A stretch of DNA of 64,000 bases from Thalassotalea psychrophila (lineage in GTDB: Bacteria > Pseudomonadota > Gammaproteobacteria > Enterobacterales > Alteromonadaceae): NCBI RefSeq assembly GCF_031583595.1, contig NZ_CP134145.1, positions 3,162,001 through 3,226,000 on the forward strand, in the 5' to 3' direction. The translations under genes and the position numbers were made by a program. The first letter of the stretch is position 1. Every line of letters starts with the position of its first letter. Shown here in pieces: positions 30,557 through 40,262 of the stretch. The notes below the pieces were generated by a model, which ran no database searches, was not told where the DNA came from, and saw only the letters and a list, made by a program, of their open reading frames with translations.

Positions 30557-30997
30557 ATGAATAAATTAATTTTGTTGCTTATGGTTTGGCTTAACTTTAG
30601 TTCTTCAGCTATTGCAGAAGAAGTATTGTCTGAAGAGTCCATAAACCATATTGCTCAACAGTTTGTAGATTTTCATAAAACAGAAGCCATGGGGCTACTG
30701 CAAACGATTTTATCTCCAGAAATATCTGTAACCGTAACCCAAGGTTCTAACGGTTACGGATTTGTCCTGAACTATTCTAAAATTGAATACATTAACTATT
30801 TGGCCCAAGGTCATAAAAGTCGGTCTCGAATTGGCACTGACGTATCTTTCATTTCCTCTGAAATATTAGGAAATCGTGAAGCAAAAATTATCATGCGTTA
30901 TCGTTCGAAAAAACTCAATAAATACGTTTGGGTTGAAGGAATCATTAGTTTGGTCGATGGTAATGCTATGTTGATACAACTTGAAGAGTATACGTAA
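30557..30997 (+). CDS. Small exported hypothetical protein
   Basis: A 146-residue protein. From the ATG at 30557 it has a clean signal peptide (MNKLILLLMVWLNFSSSAIA, then EEVLS). The mature part (~126 residues) is a mixed helix/strand domain starting with SINHIAQQFVDFHK and ending with strands (IIMRYRSKKLNK, WVEGIISLVDG, MLIQLEEY). That layout recalls NTF2-like folds, a guess only. No cysteines in the mature chain. A GTG 18 codons upstream is in frame but adds a Cys-containing leader without Shine-Dalgarno support. Function unknown. Confidence 0.65.
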   Translation: MNKLILLLMVWLNFSSSAIAEEVLSEESINHIAQQFVDFHKTEAMGLLQTILSPEISVTVTQGSNGYGFVLNYSKIEYINYLAQGHKSRSRIGTDVSFISSEILGNREAKIIMRYRSKKLNKYVWVEGIISLVDGNAMLIQLEEYT

Positions 30998-31150
30998 AAG
31001 CGAGTTACGAGAGTTTAGAAACGAAAAGCAAACTCCACCTTTTAAATTCAAATCATAATTCCATATCGCTTAATTTAAAATGTTCAGAGGCGAGAATCTA
31101 GAAACGAGAGTTGAACAGCTATTGTTTTAAGGCACGTTTTAACCGAAAGA

Positions 31151-31263
31151 AGGTCCCGTTCAACAACATAACGGGATGACGCGGTTTAAGTTAACAAGCA
31201 CGGTATATACCATTAGAAAATATACACCGTCATCCCGGAATCGCGCAGCGATATCCGGGACCT
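31151..31263. repeat. 113-bp palindromic MITE-like element
   Basis: Ends AGGTCCCG (31151-31158) and CGGGACCT (31256-31263) are exact inverted repeats. Inside, CGGGATGACG (31172-31181) pairs with CGTCATCCCG (31228-31237). The right end also folds alone: TCCCGGA-ATCGC-GCA-GCGAT-A-TCCGGGA (31233-31260). It is non-coding and lies between convergent genes. The right half looks like common dispersed genomic palindromes. Confidence 0.65.
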
Positions 31264-31295
31264 CCTGCAGCATATTGTTGTTCTAAATATTACTC

Positions 31296-34200
31296 CTAAG
31301 CTTTCAGCTTCTCTCTCGCGCTCTGTATCATCACATAACACACAGGAATAATAAGCGTACCAATCACTAACGCTACCGTCATACCGCCAAAAACAGTAAT
31401 ACCAAGAGACTTTTGACTAAACATCCCTGCCCCCGTAGCCATAACTAGTGGAACAATACCGGCGATAAATGAGACACCAGTCATACACACAGCTCTAAAA
31501 CGTAATTGTGCAGATGTACTTGCTGCATCTAAAATAGACTTGTTTTCAATTTCTCTTAAGTTTCTGGCGAACTCAACGATTAATATCGCATTTTTAGCTG
31601 CCATGCCTATCAGTAATATCAAGCCAACTTGTGCAAATAAGTTCAGTGGTAAACCAACAACATTAATTGCTCCTAAGGAGCCAGCAATGGCTACAGGCAC
31701 TACCATAATTATTGATATTGGTATTGACCAACTTTCATATTGCCCCACTAAAAATAAGTATATAAACACTAATGCCAATGCATATGCATAAACAGCCATA
31801 TTGCCAGCTTCAATTTCTTGGTAAGTCATGCCGGTCCATTCATATTGGAAGCTTTGCGGTAATACGTTAGCCGCAACCTCTTCTAAGGCGGCAATACCAT
31901 CACCTGAACTATAACCAGGGCTTGCGGAGGCTCTAACACTTACTGAATTAAATAAGTTGTAACGCTCACTTAAATCTGGCCCATGAATATCTTTTACTGA
32001 CGCAACTGTTGATAACGGGATCATGTCTCCATTGTTATTGCGTAAATATAACGATTGAAGATCTGAAATGGTTTCTCGGTATTCAGGTTTAGCCTGCATG
32101 ATCACTTTATAAGTTTGACCAAACTTATTAAAATCATTTATATACACCGAGCCCAATTGCGCCTGCAGGGTATTAAAAATACTATCAACACTTATACCCA
32201 GAGTTTTTGCTTTAGTACGGTCAACATCAATTAAATATTGCGGTACATTTGCTCTATAAGTACTATAAACACCGGTTAATGCAGGATGTTGGTTCGCTTC
32301 TACCACAAATTGGTTTAACACGCTGGCTAATTCACTTGCCGATGCGCCAAGCTTGTCTTGTAGTATAAACTCGAGTCCCCCAACAGCCCCCATACCAGGT
32401 ACCGCAGGCGGTGCTATAGCAAAAACCTGTGCTTCGGGAATATGCATAAAGGCTAAATAGTTAACTTTTTGAGTGATTGCAAAGACGATGTCTTGCCGAG
32501 CCTCTCGTTCATCCCAATGCTTTAATACCATAAACATAGAGCCAGCATTACTTTGTGCAGCTCCATTTAAAATACTATAACCAGAAACAGAAGTAATACT
32601 TTCTATCCGATCATCTTTTTGCAGTTGAGTAGTTAACTTTGCTAAAACGTCTTCGGTTCGACTAATAGAACTTGCATCGGGTAATTGTACACTAACGATA
32701 AAAATACCTTTATCTTCAGATGGTACAAAACCCGTAGGGGTGTTCATAAAACCATAACCTAACACAACAAAAAGAATTACTAATGCAACTGCCATGGCAA
32801 ATGTTTTACGTATTAGGATAGCAACTGCTGCACCGTATTTATCTTTTATAAAATTAAAGCCACTATTGAATTTTTTAAACCAAGTCGCTTCTTTCTCGTT
32901 AGATTTCAATAATAACTTACACAAAGCAGGTGACAAGGTTAACGCATTTAGAGAACTAAATAATACTGCGACACATATAGTTACCGCGAACTGGCGATAC
33001 ATAATACCAGTTAACCCAGGAAGCATTGCCACAGGAATAAATACTGCAAGCAAAACTAATGTTGTTGCAATAATAGGACCCGACACTTCTTCCATGGTTT
33101 TAGTCACGGCGGTTTCAGGCGTCATAGAGGGGTCTTCACTTAAGTGTCGTTCAGTATTTTCTACTACCAAAATGGCATCATCTACCACTACACCAATGGC
33201 TAATATCAAACCAAATAAAGTTATTGTATTTATCGACATGCCAGCTAATAACAATACTGAAAATGACGCTACCAGTGACACTGGAATCGCTATGGATGGC
33301 ACCAAAGCAGCACGCCAGCTCCCTAGAAATACAAAAGTAATTGCGATTACTAAACCTATTGCTTGTAATAAAGAAATCACTACTTTAGAAATTGAAGTGC
33401 TTACGTAACGGGTGGTGTCATAACCAATAGAGTACTCAAGGCCAACTGGAAACCCATGTGACATCTCGGCTACTAATTCTTTTACTTTTGTGCCTGACTC
33501 TAAAGCATTTGCGCCAGGTAAAAGATATAAAGCTATTGTAGTAGCATCTTTACCATCAACTTGAGTGCTTACGGCATAGTCGGCTTGTCCTAACTCAATA
33601 TCGGCAACATCTTTTAGCAGCACTAAAGAGCCACTATTATCAGCACGTAAAACAATTTCTTCAAATTCTTTAACTGTGGTTAGTTTACCTTTAGCTTGTA
33701 ATGAATATTGAGTTTGTACATTGTTATCATATGGAGGAGCGCCAACTTTACCAGCGGCAACTTGAATGTTTTGCTCTTGCAATGCGGCTTTAACATCACT
33801 AGGAGTAACCTTTAATCCAGCCATTAATTCTGGATCAAGCCAAATACGCATTGAATATGCGGCTTCGCCCATGATGGTCGCCTCTGAAATACCATCCACA
33901 CGCTTTAGCGCATTTAATAAATTGATTTTGGCATAATTTGAAATGAACACTCGATCAAATTCATCGTTATTGGTAAATAAGTTAACTAAAAATAACATGT
34001 CAGGAGATTGCTTTTTAATAGTTAAGCCAGCGGTTCGAATCTCAACAGGTAATTTGGGTTCAGCCATAGAAACTAAGTTTTGTACCCGTACTAAAGCCTG
34101 ATCAGGATCGGTGCCAACAGCAAATGTTACGGTGAGTTTATAAGTGCCATCGTTGGCACTTTTTGACGACATGTAAATCATGCCTTCTACGCCATTTACA

Positions 34201-34406
34201 GCCTCTTCAACTGGCTGGGCAACACTTTCTTTAACCACTGATGATGAAGCCCCTGCATAGTTTGCGCTAACCACAACTTGCGGAGGAGCTACACTTGGGT
34301 ATTCAGATATTGGTAAATTAATACCCGAAATAATGCCAATTAAAGTTAACACTATAGCAATAACTAAGGCCAGTTTAGGCCGAGTAATAAATGTTTTACT
34401 AATCAT
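31296..34406 (-). CDS. RND efflux pump permease, AcrB type (HAE1)
   Basis: A 1036-residue inner-membrane proton-driven efflux permease. TM1 is at the N-terminus ([19 protein letters not shown]); two large periplasmic loops alternate with two six-helix bundles. The proton relay is complete: [13 protein letters not shown] carries the paired Asp in TM4 and [13 protein letters not shown] carries the Lys in TM10. This marks a hydrophobe/amphiphile pump. It follows its adaptor gene after nine bases. No TolC-type channel gene is adjacent, so a distant one must serve. Confidence 0.94.
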   Translation of the reverse strand: MISKTFITRPKLALVIAIVLTLIGIISGINLPISEYPSVAPPQVVVSANYAGASSSVVKESVAQPVEEAVNGVEGMIYMSSKSANDGTYKLTVTFAVGTDPDQALVRVQNLVSMAEPKLPVEIRTAGLTIKKQSPDMLFLVNLFTNNDEFDRVFISNYAKINLLNALKRVDGISEATIMGEAAYSMRIWLDPELMAGLKVTPSDVKAALQEQNIQVAAGKVGAPPYDNNVQTQYSLQAKGKLTTVKEFEEIVLRADNSGSLVLLKDVADIELGQADYAVSTQVDGKDATTIALYLLPGANALESGTKVKELVAEMSHGFPVGLEYSIGYDTTRYVSTSISKVVISLLQAIGLVIAITFVFLGSWRAALVPSIAIPVSLVASFSVLLLAGMSINTITLFGLILAIGVVVDDAILVVENTERHLSEDPSMTPETAVTKTMEEVSGPIIATTLVLLAVFIPVAMLPGLTGIMYRQFAVTICVAVLFSSLNALTLSPALCKLLLKSNEKEATWFKKFNSGFNFIKDKYGAAVAILIRKTFAMAVALVILFVVLGYGFMNTPTGFVPSEDKGIFIVSVQLPDASSISRTEDVLAKLTTQLQKDDRIESITSVSGYSILNGAAQSNAGSMFMVLKHWDEREARQDIVFAITQKVNYLAFMHIPEAQVFAIAPPAVPGMGAVGGLEFILQDKLGASASELASVLNQFVVEANQHPALTGVYSTYRANVPQYLIDVDRTKAKTLGISVDSIFNTLQAQLGSVYINDFNKFGQTYKVIMQAKPEYRETISDLQSLYLRNNNGDMIPLSTVASVKDIHGPDLSERYNLFNSVSVRASASPGYSSGDGIAALEEVAANVLPQSFQYEWTGMTYQEIEAGNMAVYAYALALVFIYLFLVGQYESWSIPISIIMVVPVAIAGSLGAINVVGLPLNLFAQVGLILLIGMAAKNAILIVEFARNLREIENKSILDAASTSAQLRFRAVCMTGVSFIAGIVPLVMATGAGMFSQKSLGITVFGGMTVALVIGTLIIPVCYVMIQSAREKLKA

Positions 34407-34415
34407 TCTTATCGC

Positions 34416-35567
34416 CTATGAGTCACTTGAATTTTGACTGGATTGGTCTGCGGACTTTGTTTTTACTTCTTGGCCTTGACGTATTTTTTGCACGCCTCTT
34501 ACAACGACCACATCACCAAGTTTTAAACCCTGTTCAACGATAACTAATAAATCAACACGTTTACCCAAATTTACATTGTTGCGCATAACTTTATTACCCT
34601 CAACAACAGTCATTACATAATCGCCTTGTTGATCAGATTGTACCGCCGTTTGCGGGATCATTAATGTATCAACACTCGCCTTAGATTTTACGATGACTGT
34701 CACATATTGCCCGGGCTTTAATATTCCTTGAGGATTAGGGATAGTTGCTCTAACCTCCATAGAACCTGTTTCTGGATTAACTCTATTGGATACAAAATCA
34801 ATTTGACCTTGATGTTCATAAATATCAGTTTTATCAAAAGCAATTAATATTGTTGGTTTCAACGCTGCCATTTCATCTTTACTGAGATGTGCTTTTTGTA
34901 ATTTACGGACCATTTTCCAATATGTAGATTCACTGATTTGAAATGGTACTTCCATGGTGTTTATCGAAACAATTGTGGTTAAAGAACCCACCTCAGGACT
35001 AACCAAATCTCCAACGCTGAATTTGCTACGATCTATTTTTCCTGAAATAGGCGCAAGGATGCGAGTATACGATAAATTAACTTCTGCACTATCAAGCTTG
35101 GCGTATGCCGCTTCTACTGCAGCATTACTTTCTGCTACCTTATCTTCAAGGGCATCAAGTTCAGAATCAGAAATATAACCATCGGGCTTTAATTCCTGCC
35201 CTCTATTGTAGTTCTTTCTTGCTATTTTTAGTGCTGACTCTGACTTTGCGACTTCTGCTTTTACTTGCTTATATTCTGCTTGTAACTCTTTGTCGTTTAA
35301 TTCAATTAACACATCACCTAATTCAACATTACTACCTTCTTTAAAATTAATTTTTGTGATCCGTGCTTTCACACGAGCTTGGATCTCAACATCACTTGAA
35401 GCAGTTAAACGCCCAACAAAAGTATTTCTGACTTGATATGGATATTGCTCTGCACTTTTCACCACCACTTCAACTTGTGGTTTTTCTCGTTTTTGCTGGC
35501 CGCAAGCAAGCAAACTTAGCAAAGCTATTATTATTAAAGGGGTTTTAATCATTTTCATTGGTTTCAT
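34416..35567 (-). CDS. RND periplasmic adaptor (AcrA-like lipoprotein)
   Basis: A 383-residue membrane fusion protein bridging the RND permease to an outer-membrane channel. Lipobox LLAC puts the acylated Cys at 22. The order is typical: beta-barrel strand, lipoyl half-motif (VKARITKINFKEGSNVELGDVL), alpha-hairpin (~95-165), second lipoyl half (ILAPISGKIDRSKFSVGDLV), then beta-barrel and membrane-proximal domains. First gene of a two-gene operon with the AcrB-type permease; the start is the first of three close Met codons. Confidence 0.92.
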   Translation of the reverse strand: MKPMKMIKTPLIIIALLSLLACGQQKREKPQVEVVVKSAEQYPYQVRNTFVGRLTASSDVEIQARVKARITKINFKEGSNVELGDVLIELNDKELQAEYKQVKAEVAKSESALKIARKNYNRGQELKPDGYISDSELDALEDKVAESNAAVEAAYAKLDSAEVNLSYTRILAPISGKIDRSKFSVGDLVSPEVGSLTTIVSINTMEVPFQISESTYWKMVRKLQKAHLSKDEMAALKPTILIAFDKTDIYEHQGQIDFVSNRVNPETGSMEVRATIPNPQGILKPGQYVTVIVKSKASVDTLMIPQTAVQSDQQGDYVMTVVEGNKVMRNNVNLGKRVDLLVIVEQGLKLGDVVVVRGVQKIRQGQEVKTKSADQSSQNSSDS

Positions 35568-35878
35568 AAAAATTCCGAAGATTTAGATATTAAGTATAAA
35601 TTTAATTACAAGTACTTACAGTGAGTATAGACATCATTTACATTATGACCTAAAGACATTGATATTAATCAATAAGTTTCAATTTCATTGTTACAAATAA
35701 CCATTAAATTGTAATCTAACGTAACCAAACTGGCATTGGTCGTAAAACAGCCAAATTGCGGTCAAAAGTAATTACACTGAGTGAAATAATTAGAAACACT
35801 TTGTAAATGTTAATGTTTCGTTAACTCATTATAATGTACAGCATTAACAATGTGTAAAAAACGATTGGAATTCTTGTC
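35568..35878. promoter_or_regulatory. Shared promoter region of two RND operons
   Basis: The two efflux operons diverge from this 311-bp gap. An imperfect palindrome TACTTAC-A-GTGAGTA lies at 35613-35627 (one mismatch between arms), about 46 bases before the minus-strand adaptor. It is a possible site for a TetR/AcrR-type repressor, but no regulator gene is next to it. I see no strong promoter boxes. Confidence 0.35.
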
Positions 35879-38800
35879 ATGAATTTAACCCGTAGCTCCT
35901 TAAATAATCCCGCTGCTATTCTAGTGATTGTCGCGCTTATTTTTGTATTTGGAGCGATAAGTATTGCTAAACTGCCGATCCAGTTAACGCCTGATATTGA
36001 ACAGCCGCAAATAACAATTTCAACCGGTTGGCGCAGTGCTTCTCCACAAGAGATGGAATCTGTGATCATAGAGCCACAAGAAAATGTTGTTAAAAACACT
36101 CGTGGTGTAACCGATGTTACCACCAGTATTAATAGCGGTTTCGGTAATATTACCCTAACGTTTGCTGTTGGCACTAATATGCAACAAGCCATGCTTGATG
36201 TAATTAATAAGTTGAATCAAGCTCCACCATTGCCATTAGATGCTATTGAACCTGTTGTTGCTGCTGGTGGCGGCCGTGGAGGTCCAAATGCCGCGTCTCT
36301 TTTAGTAAAAATATTAGATAGCAATCCAAATAAAAATATTGGTAGTTATCAAAAACTTATTGAAGATGTTGTTGAGCCTAGACTCGCTCGAATTCCTGGT
36401 ATTGGTCAAGTAAACTTAAACTCTAAAAGACCTAAAGAGCTACGTATTAGTTTTGACCCGTATCAAGCCGCAGCAATGGGCATTGAACTAGGTAAAATTA
36501 GTTCTACAATTGCTCGTTCAGCGGATATATCTGGTGGCTTTGCTGATGTAGGGAGAAGACAATATACAGTTCGATTTATTGGTCAATATGATGTTAGTAG
36601 CCTTAATGACATGATCATAGGCTATCAAAATCAACGTCCTATATTTTTAAAAGACATAGCAACTATAGAAGAAGCTTTGGTTGACCGCTTTGGCTTAACG
36701 TTACGAAACGGTAGCCCAGCTTATTACATCACAGTAACCCGTAATAATGATGCCAATACGGTAAAATTATTAGATGATATCAACCTTGCTATTACCGAAC
36801 TCAACACAGGTGTGTTAACTGAGCATGGCGTTACTATTGATTTAAGTTTTGATTCATCAGTACATATCAGAAATGCCCTAACCCTTGTAAAAAGTAACTT
36901 GGGTTTAGGTGTGCTACTAGCGCTAGGAGTTTTATGGTTATTTTTACGCGGTTTAAAACCAACGCTAATTATAGCCAGCACCATACCAATCTCATTAATG
37001 GTAGCATTTTTAGGTTTAAGCCTGTTTGATCGTAGTCTGAACGTAATATCACTAGCAGGTTTGGCATTTGCAGTTGGTTTGGTGCTCGATGCTGCAATTA
37101 TTGTTCAAGAAAATATTGTTCGCCTTAGAGCTAGCGGTGTTAAAAATCACAAAGCCGTTATTCAAGGTGCATTTCAGGTTACCGGGGCATTATTTGCTTC
37201 TACCGCAACCAGTGTCGCAATATTCCTACCTATTCTGTTTATGCAAGGCATTGAAGGACAGTTGTTTTCTGATTTAGCATTAACGCTATCAATAGCTGTT
37301 GTTGCTTCATTGGTCGCTGCAATTACAGTTTTGCCTATTGCCAGTAAATATTGGTTAAAAGATTTACCTGAAGCAGATCCTTTTGAACATTACTGGCAAA
37401 AAATCACTTCATTAGTTATGCGTTTAACGAACTCATCAATAAAACGATATACATGGATTAGCATTTTACTCGGTGGTTCAATAGCACTAAGTGCATTGCT
37501 TGTTCCTAAAACCGATTTTATGCCTAGAACCCCTATAGATGGTTTCTTCTTTAATATCAGCTTACCACCGGGCGGTAACTTAAATTTTATAGACAAAGAA
37601 ATGGCACAATTGGTTAAGGAGCGTATTCAGCCACACTTAACCGGCGAACAGTTACCTAAGATAAAAAGCTATAACTTTTATTCTTATGGTGCAAGTTTCA
37701 GTGGTGGCTTTATTTATGCTGACGACCCTAGCAAAGTAGAAGAGTTAATGACAATAGTCCGCAGTGATATTCTTTCAGAACTACCAGATACGCAAGTGTA
37801 TTTATTTAGGGGCTCAATGATAAACGTCAGTGGCGGAGGGAATGGTCGTTCAGTAAATTTAGATATTCAAGGGCCAGATCTTGAAGAGCTGATGTTAACT
37901 GCAAAAACCGGAATTAGCGCCATCAACCAACACATGTCAGGAGTAAGTGCCCAACCCATCCCTGGTTTATCAATGGCAGAGCCTGAATTACAGCTCATCC
38001 CCAATGATCGCCGTATTGCACAAGCAGGGCTCAATAGAAGCGATGTTGCCAATGCCGTAAGAGCCTTTACCGATGGTTTATTTGTTAGTGAGTATTTTGA
38101 CGGTAACGATCGGATGAACATTATTCTGCGTGGTTCACAGTGGTCAAACCCAGATGAACTGGCATCTTTGCCAATTTACACTCCACTTGCCGGAGTACAA
38201 ACATTGGGAGAGCTTACACAAATTAAACGCACAGTTGGCCCTACTCAATTGCGTAGAGTTGACGGTAAACGAACAATCAGTTTAAGGGTGTCACCGCCAG
38301 AAGACATGTCTCTAGAGGAGACAATAAGCACATTGAACGAACTCGTAATCCCACAAATGAATCAAGTTTTACCGAGTAATGCTACGATAAAATTAAGTGG
38401 CAATGCTAATAAAATGAAACAAGCGATCATCGATATGATCACTAATTTCATACTCGCATTAATAATTTTATTTTTACTGATGACAGCGTTATTTAAATCC
38501 GCAAAAGATAGTATTTTAGTGTTATTAGTGATGCCAATGGCTGTAGCCGGTGGCGTGATTTCATTAGCGCTTTTAAATCTTGTATCATTTCAATCACTAG
38601 ATTTGTTAACAATGATTGGATTTATCATTTTATTAGGACTAGTAGTTAATAATGCCATTTTATTAGTTGATCAAACCAGAGTCGCTGAAGCTGAAGGTGC
38701 TAACCGTAGAGTTGCTGTAGCACAAGCGGTAAGAATAAGAGCCAGACCAGTTTATATGAGTACCTTAACAAGTATTTTTGGCATGCTACCGTTAATGGTA

Positions 38801-39001
38801 ATGCCAGGTGTTGGGGCTGAAATTTATCGCGGTTTAGCCACCGTTATCGTTGGCGGCATGACAATAAGTGCCATATTTACCTTAATTCTACTACCAAGTT
38901 TATTACGCTTAGGCGAAGAAACAAACAAGGGTAGTTTTGACAATATAGATGCAAAAGATTTACACGTAGAAAATTTGCAATCAAAAGCAGTAAATGAGTA
39001 A
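35879..39001 (+). CDS. RND efflux permease, divergent proton-relay type
   Basis: A 1040-residue RND permease with the usual twelve-helix, two-loop plan (TM1 AAILVIVALIFVFGAISIAKL). The TM4 relay motif is GLVLDAAIIVQEN, keeping one Asp where AcrB has two. TM10 reads LVVNNAILLVDQT, with Asn where AcrB has the essential Lys. A Gly-rich insertion (VVAAGGGRGGPN) sits in the first periplasmic loop near residue 125. These traits mark a separate RND branch whose substrate I cannot name. First gene of an operon with the adaptor five bases downstream. Confidence 0.9.
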   Translation: MNLTRSSLNNPAAILVIVALIFVFGAISIAKLPIQLTPDIEQPQITISTGWRSASPQEMESVIIEPQENVVKNTRGVTDVTTSINSGFGNITLTFAVGTNMQQAMLDVINKLNQAPPLPLDAIEPVVAAGGGRGGPNAASLLVKILDSNPNKNIGSYQKLIEDVVEPRLARIPGIGQVNLNSKRPKELRISFDPYQAAAMGIELGKISSTIARSADISGGFADVGRRQYTVRFIGQYDVSSLNDMIIGYQNQRPIFLKDIATIEEALVDRFGLTLRNGSPAYYITVTRNNDANTVKLLDDINLAITELNTGVLTEHGVTIDLSFDSSVHIRNALTLVKSNLGLGVLLALGVLWLFLRGLKPTLIIASTIPISLMVAFLGLSLFDRSLNVISLAGLAFAVGLVLDAAIIVQENIVRLRASGVKNHKAVIQGAFQVTGALFASTATSVAIFLPILFMQGIEGQLFSDLALTLSIAVVASLVAAITVLPIASKYWLKDLPEADPFEHYWQKITSLVMRLTNSSIKRYTWISILLGGSIALSALLVPKTDFMPRTPIDGFFFNISLPPGGNLNFIDKEMAQLVKERIQPHLTGEQLPKIKSYNFYSYGASFSGGFIYADDPSKVEELMTIVRSDILSELPDTQVYLFRGSMINVSGGGNGRSVNLDIQGPDLEELMLTAKTGISAINQHMSGVSAQPIPGLSMAEPELQLIPNDRRIAQAGLNRSDVANAVRAFTDGLFVSEYFDGNDRMNIILRGSQWSNPDELASLPIYTPLAGVQTLGELTQIKRTVGPTQLRRVDGKRTISLRVSPPEDMSLEETISTLNELVIPQMNQVLPSNATIKLSGNANKMKQAIIDMITNFILALIILFLLMTALFKSAKDSILVLLVMPMAVAGGVISLALLNLVSFQSLDLLTMIGFIILLGLVVNNAILLVDQTRVAEAEGANRRVAVAQAVRIRARPVYMSTLTSIFGMLPLMVMPGVGAEIYRGLATVIVGGMTISAIFTLILLPSLLRLGEETNKGSFDNIDAKDLHVENLQSKAVNE

Positions 39002-39006
39002 TAATT

Positions 39007-40071
39007 ATGAAAATATTTTTAATGAAGTCCGCAGTTCTAATTAGTAGCTTATTATGTTTAGGTAATGTTGCCTTTGCTCAAGCTGAGCGCCCCGCTAGCC
39101 CGGTAAAGGTTGAACTTGTTAAACACACTAATTTATCGCCGAGCGCCAATTTATTAGGTACCGTTTATAGTCGCTCAAATGTCGCGATTACAGCTGGTGT
39201 AAGTGGCCAACTACAATGGATTATTGAACCTGGCAGTTATGTAAATAAAGGTGAAACGCTAGTAAAAATGGATACTTTTCCACTTGAACTATTGCAGCTT
39301 GAACAGCAGGCTCAAATTAAGCGAGAAAATATAAATTTAGCCTACTTAAAGCGTGAATTAGCTCGCTTACAGACATTAAAGGCGCAAAATAATACTGCCG
39401 AATTCCAACTAGATCAAACTCGCTCTAAATATGAATTAGCAGCGGCCGATTTAGAAATTGCGCAATTAAAGTTAAAACAAATTAATGACCAAATAGAGCG
39501 TGCTCATATTGTTGCGCCTTTTACTGGTGTTATAACGGAACGTTTAGAACGAGAAGGTAGCGATGTAAATCGCTCGCAAGTACTATTAAGGTTTATTGAT
39601 ACTGAAAACCTTCAGGTTCGTTTGTTTGTACCAATTCGTTACATGGCCTTTATTAAAAGGGATAAACCACTAACGGTGTTTAGTAATAATTATCAAACTA
39701 AAGCGCAAATAAACTCGATAATTCCTTCAGCAGATCCGCGTTCGCAAACTTTTGAATTGCGCATTACCTTAGATCATGACAGCGTACAATACTGGACTGC
39801 TGGAGAATTAGTTAAAGTAGAGATCCCCGTACAGGCTGAAATTGAAACCTTAGCAATTCATCGTGATGCGCTGATTTTACGTCGAAATGAAACTTACGTG
39901 ATGAAAATAGACGAAGAAAATACCGCACATAAAACGACAGTTACTGTTGGTGATGGTCAAGGTGATTGGGTTGCAATTAAAGGTGACTTAGAAGCTGGAG
40001 ATAATGTTGCTATTCGCGGCGCAGAGCGTTTACAAGAGGGACAAAAAGTTAGTATACAAGATAGAAGCTAA
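39007..40071 (+). CDS. RND periplasmic adaptor subunit
   Basis: A 354-residue adaptor with a cleavable signal peptide (cut near AFA, residue ~24) instead of a lipobox. Lipoyl halves are VSGQLQWIIEPGSYVNKGETL and IVAPFTGVITERLEREGSDV; the coiled hairpin between them spans ~95-160. It starts five bases after the permease stop, so the two are translated together. The permease-then-adaptor gene order is the reverse of the neighbouring divergent system. A bidirectional terminator closes the operon. Confidence 0.9.
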   Translation: MKIFLMKSAVLISSLLCLGNVAFAQAERPASPVKVELVKHTNLSPSANLLGTVYSRSNVAITAGVSGQLQWIIEPGSYVNKGETLVKMDTFPLELLQLEQQAQIKRENINLAYLKRELARLQTLKAQNNTAEFQLDQTRSKYELAAADLEIAQLKLKQINDQIERAHIVAPFTGVITERLEREGSDVNRSQVLLRFIDTENLQVRLFVPIRYMAFIKRDKPLTVFSNNYQTKAQINSIIPSADPRSQTFELRITLDHDSVQYWTAGELVKVEIPVQAEIETLAIHRDALILRRNETYVMKIDEENTAHKTTVTVGDGQGDWVAIKGDLEAGDNVAIRGAERLQEGQKVSIQDRS

Positions 40072-40075
40072 AATC

Positions 40076-40196
40076 AGAAACGAGAGACTAAGAACAAAAC
40101 GGTTATCAATCAAGTTGGACTGGTTTTTTTATCTTAGAATTAAAGTAATATAAATTCGAACTAATAATGGCTTTCGTTTCTCGTTTCTCGTTTCTT
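40076..40196. repeat. GAAACGA-type inverted/direct repeats
   Basis: AGAAACGAGA at 40076-40085 faces TCTCGTTTCT at 40179-40188, which lies in a run of three CGTTTCT units (40172-40195). Similar GAAACGA words occur at 31017-31028 and 31101-31110, in another convergent gap. Confidence 0.5.
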
Positions 40197-40204
40197 AAAT
40201 AATT

Positions 40205-40236
40205 AAAAGCCCTGACTCCGAAAAGTCAGGGCTTTT
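40205..40236. terminator. Bidirectional intrinsic terminator
   Basis: AAAAGCCCTGACT pairs with AGTCAGGGCTTTT around CCGAAA. A and T tracts flank both sides, so it can end both the plus-strand RND operon and the minus-strand nag operon. Confidence 0.9.
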
Positions 40237-40262
40237 ATTCTCTAGGGAGAGAGAACTTTTTA

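Noticed and set aside
32794..33408. 204-codon plus-strand frame inside the AcrB-type permease gene
   Set aside because: It is an antisense shadow of a strongly conserved RND gene, with low-complexity composition (many Asn, Thr, Ala) and no ribosome site.
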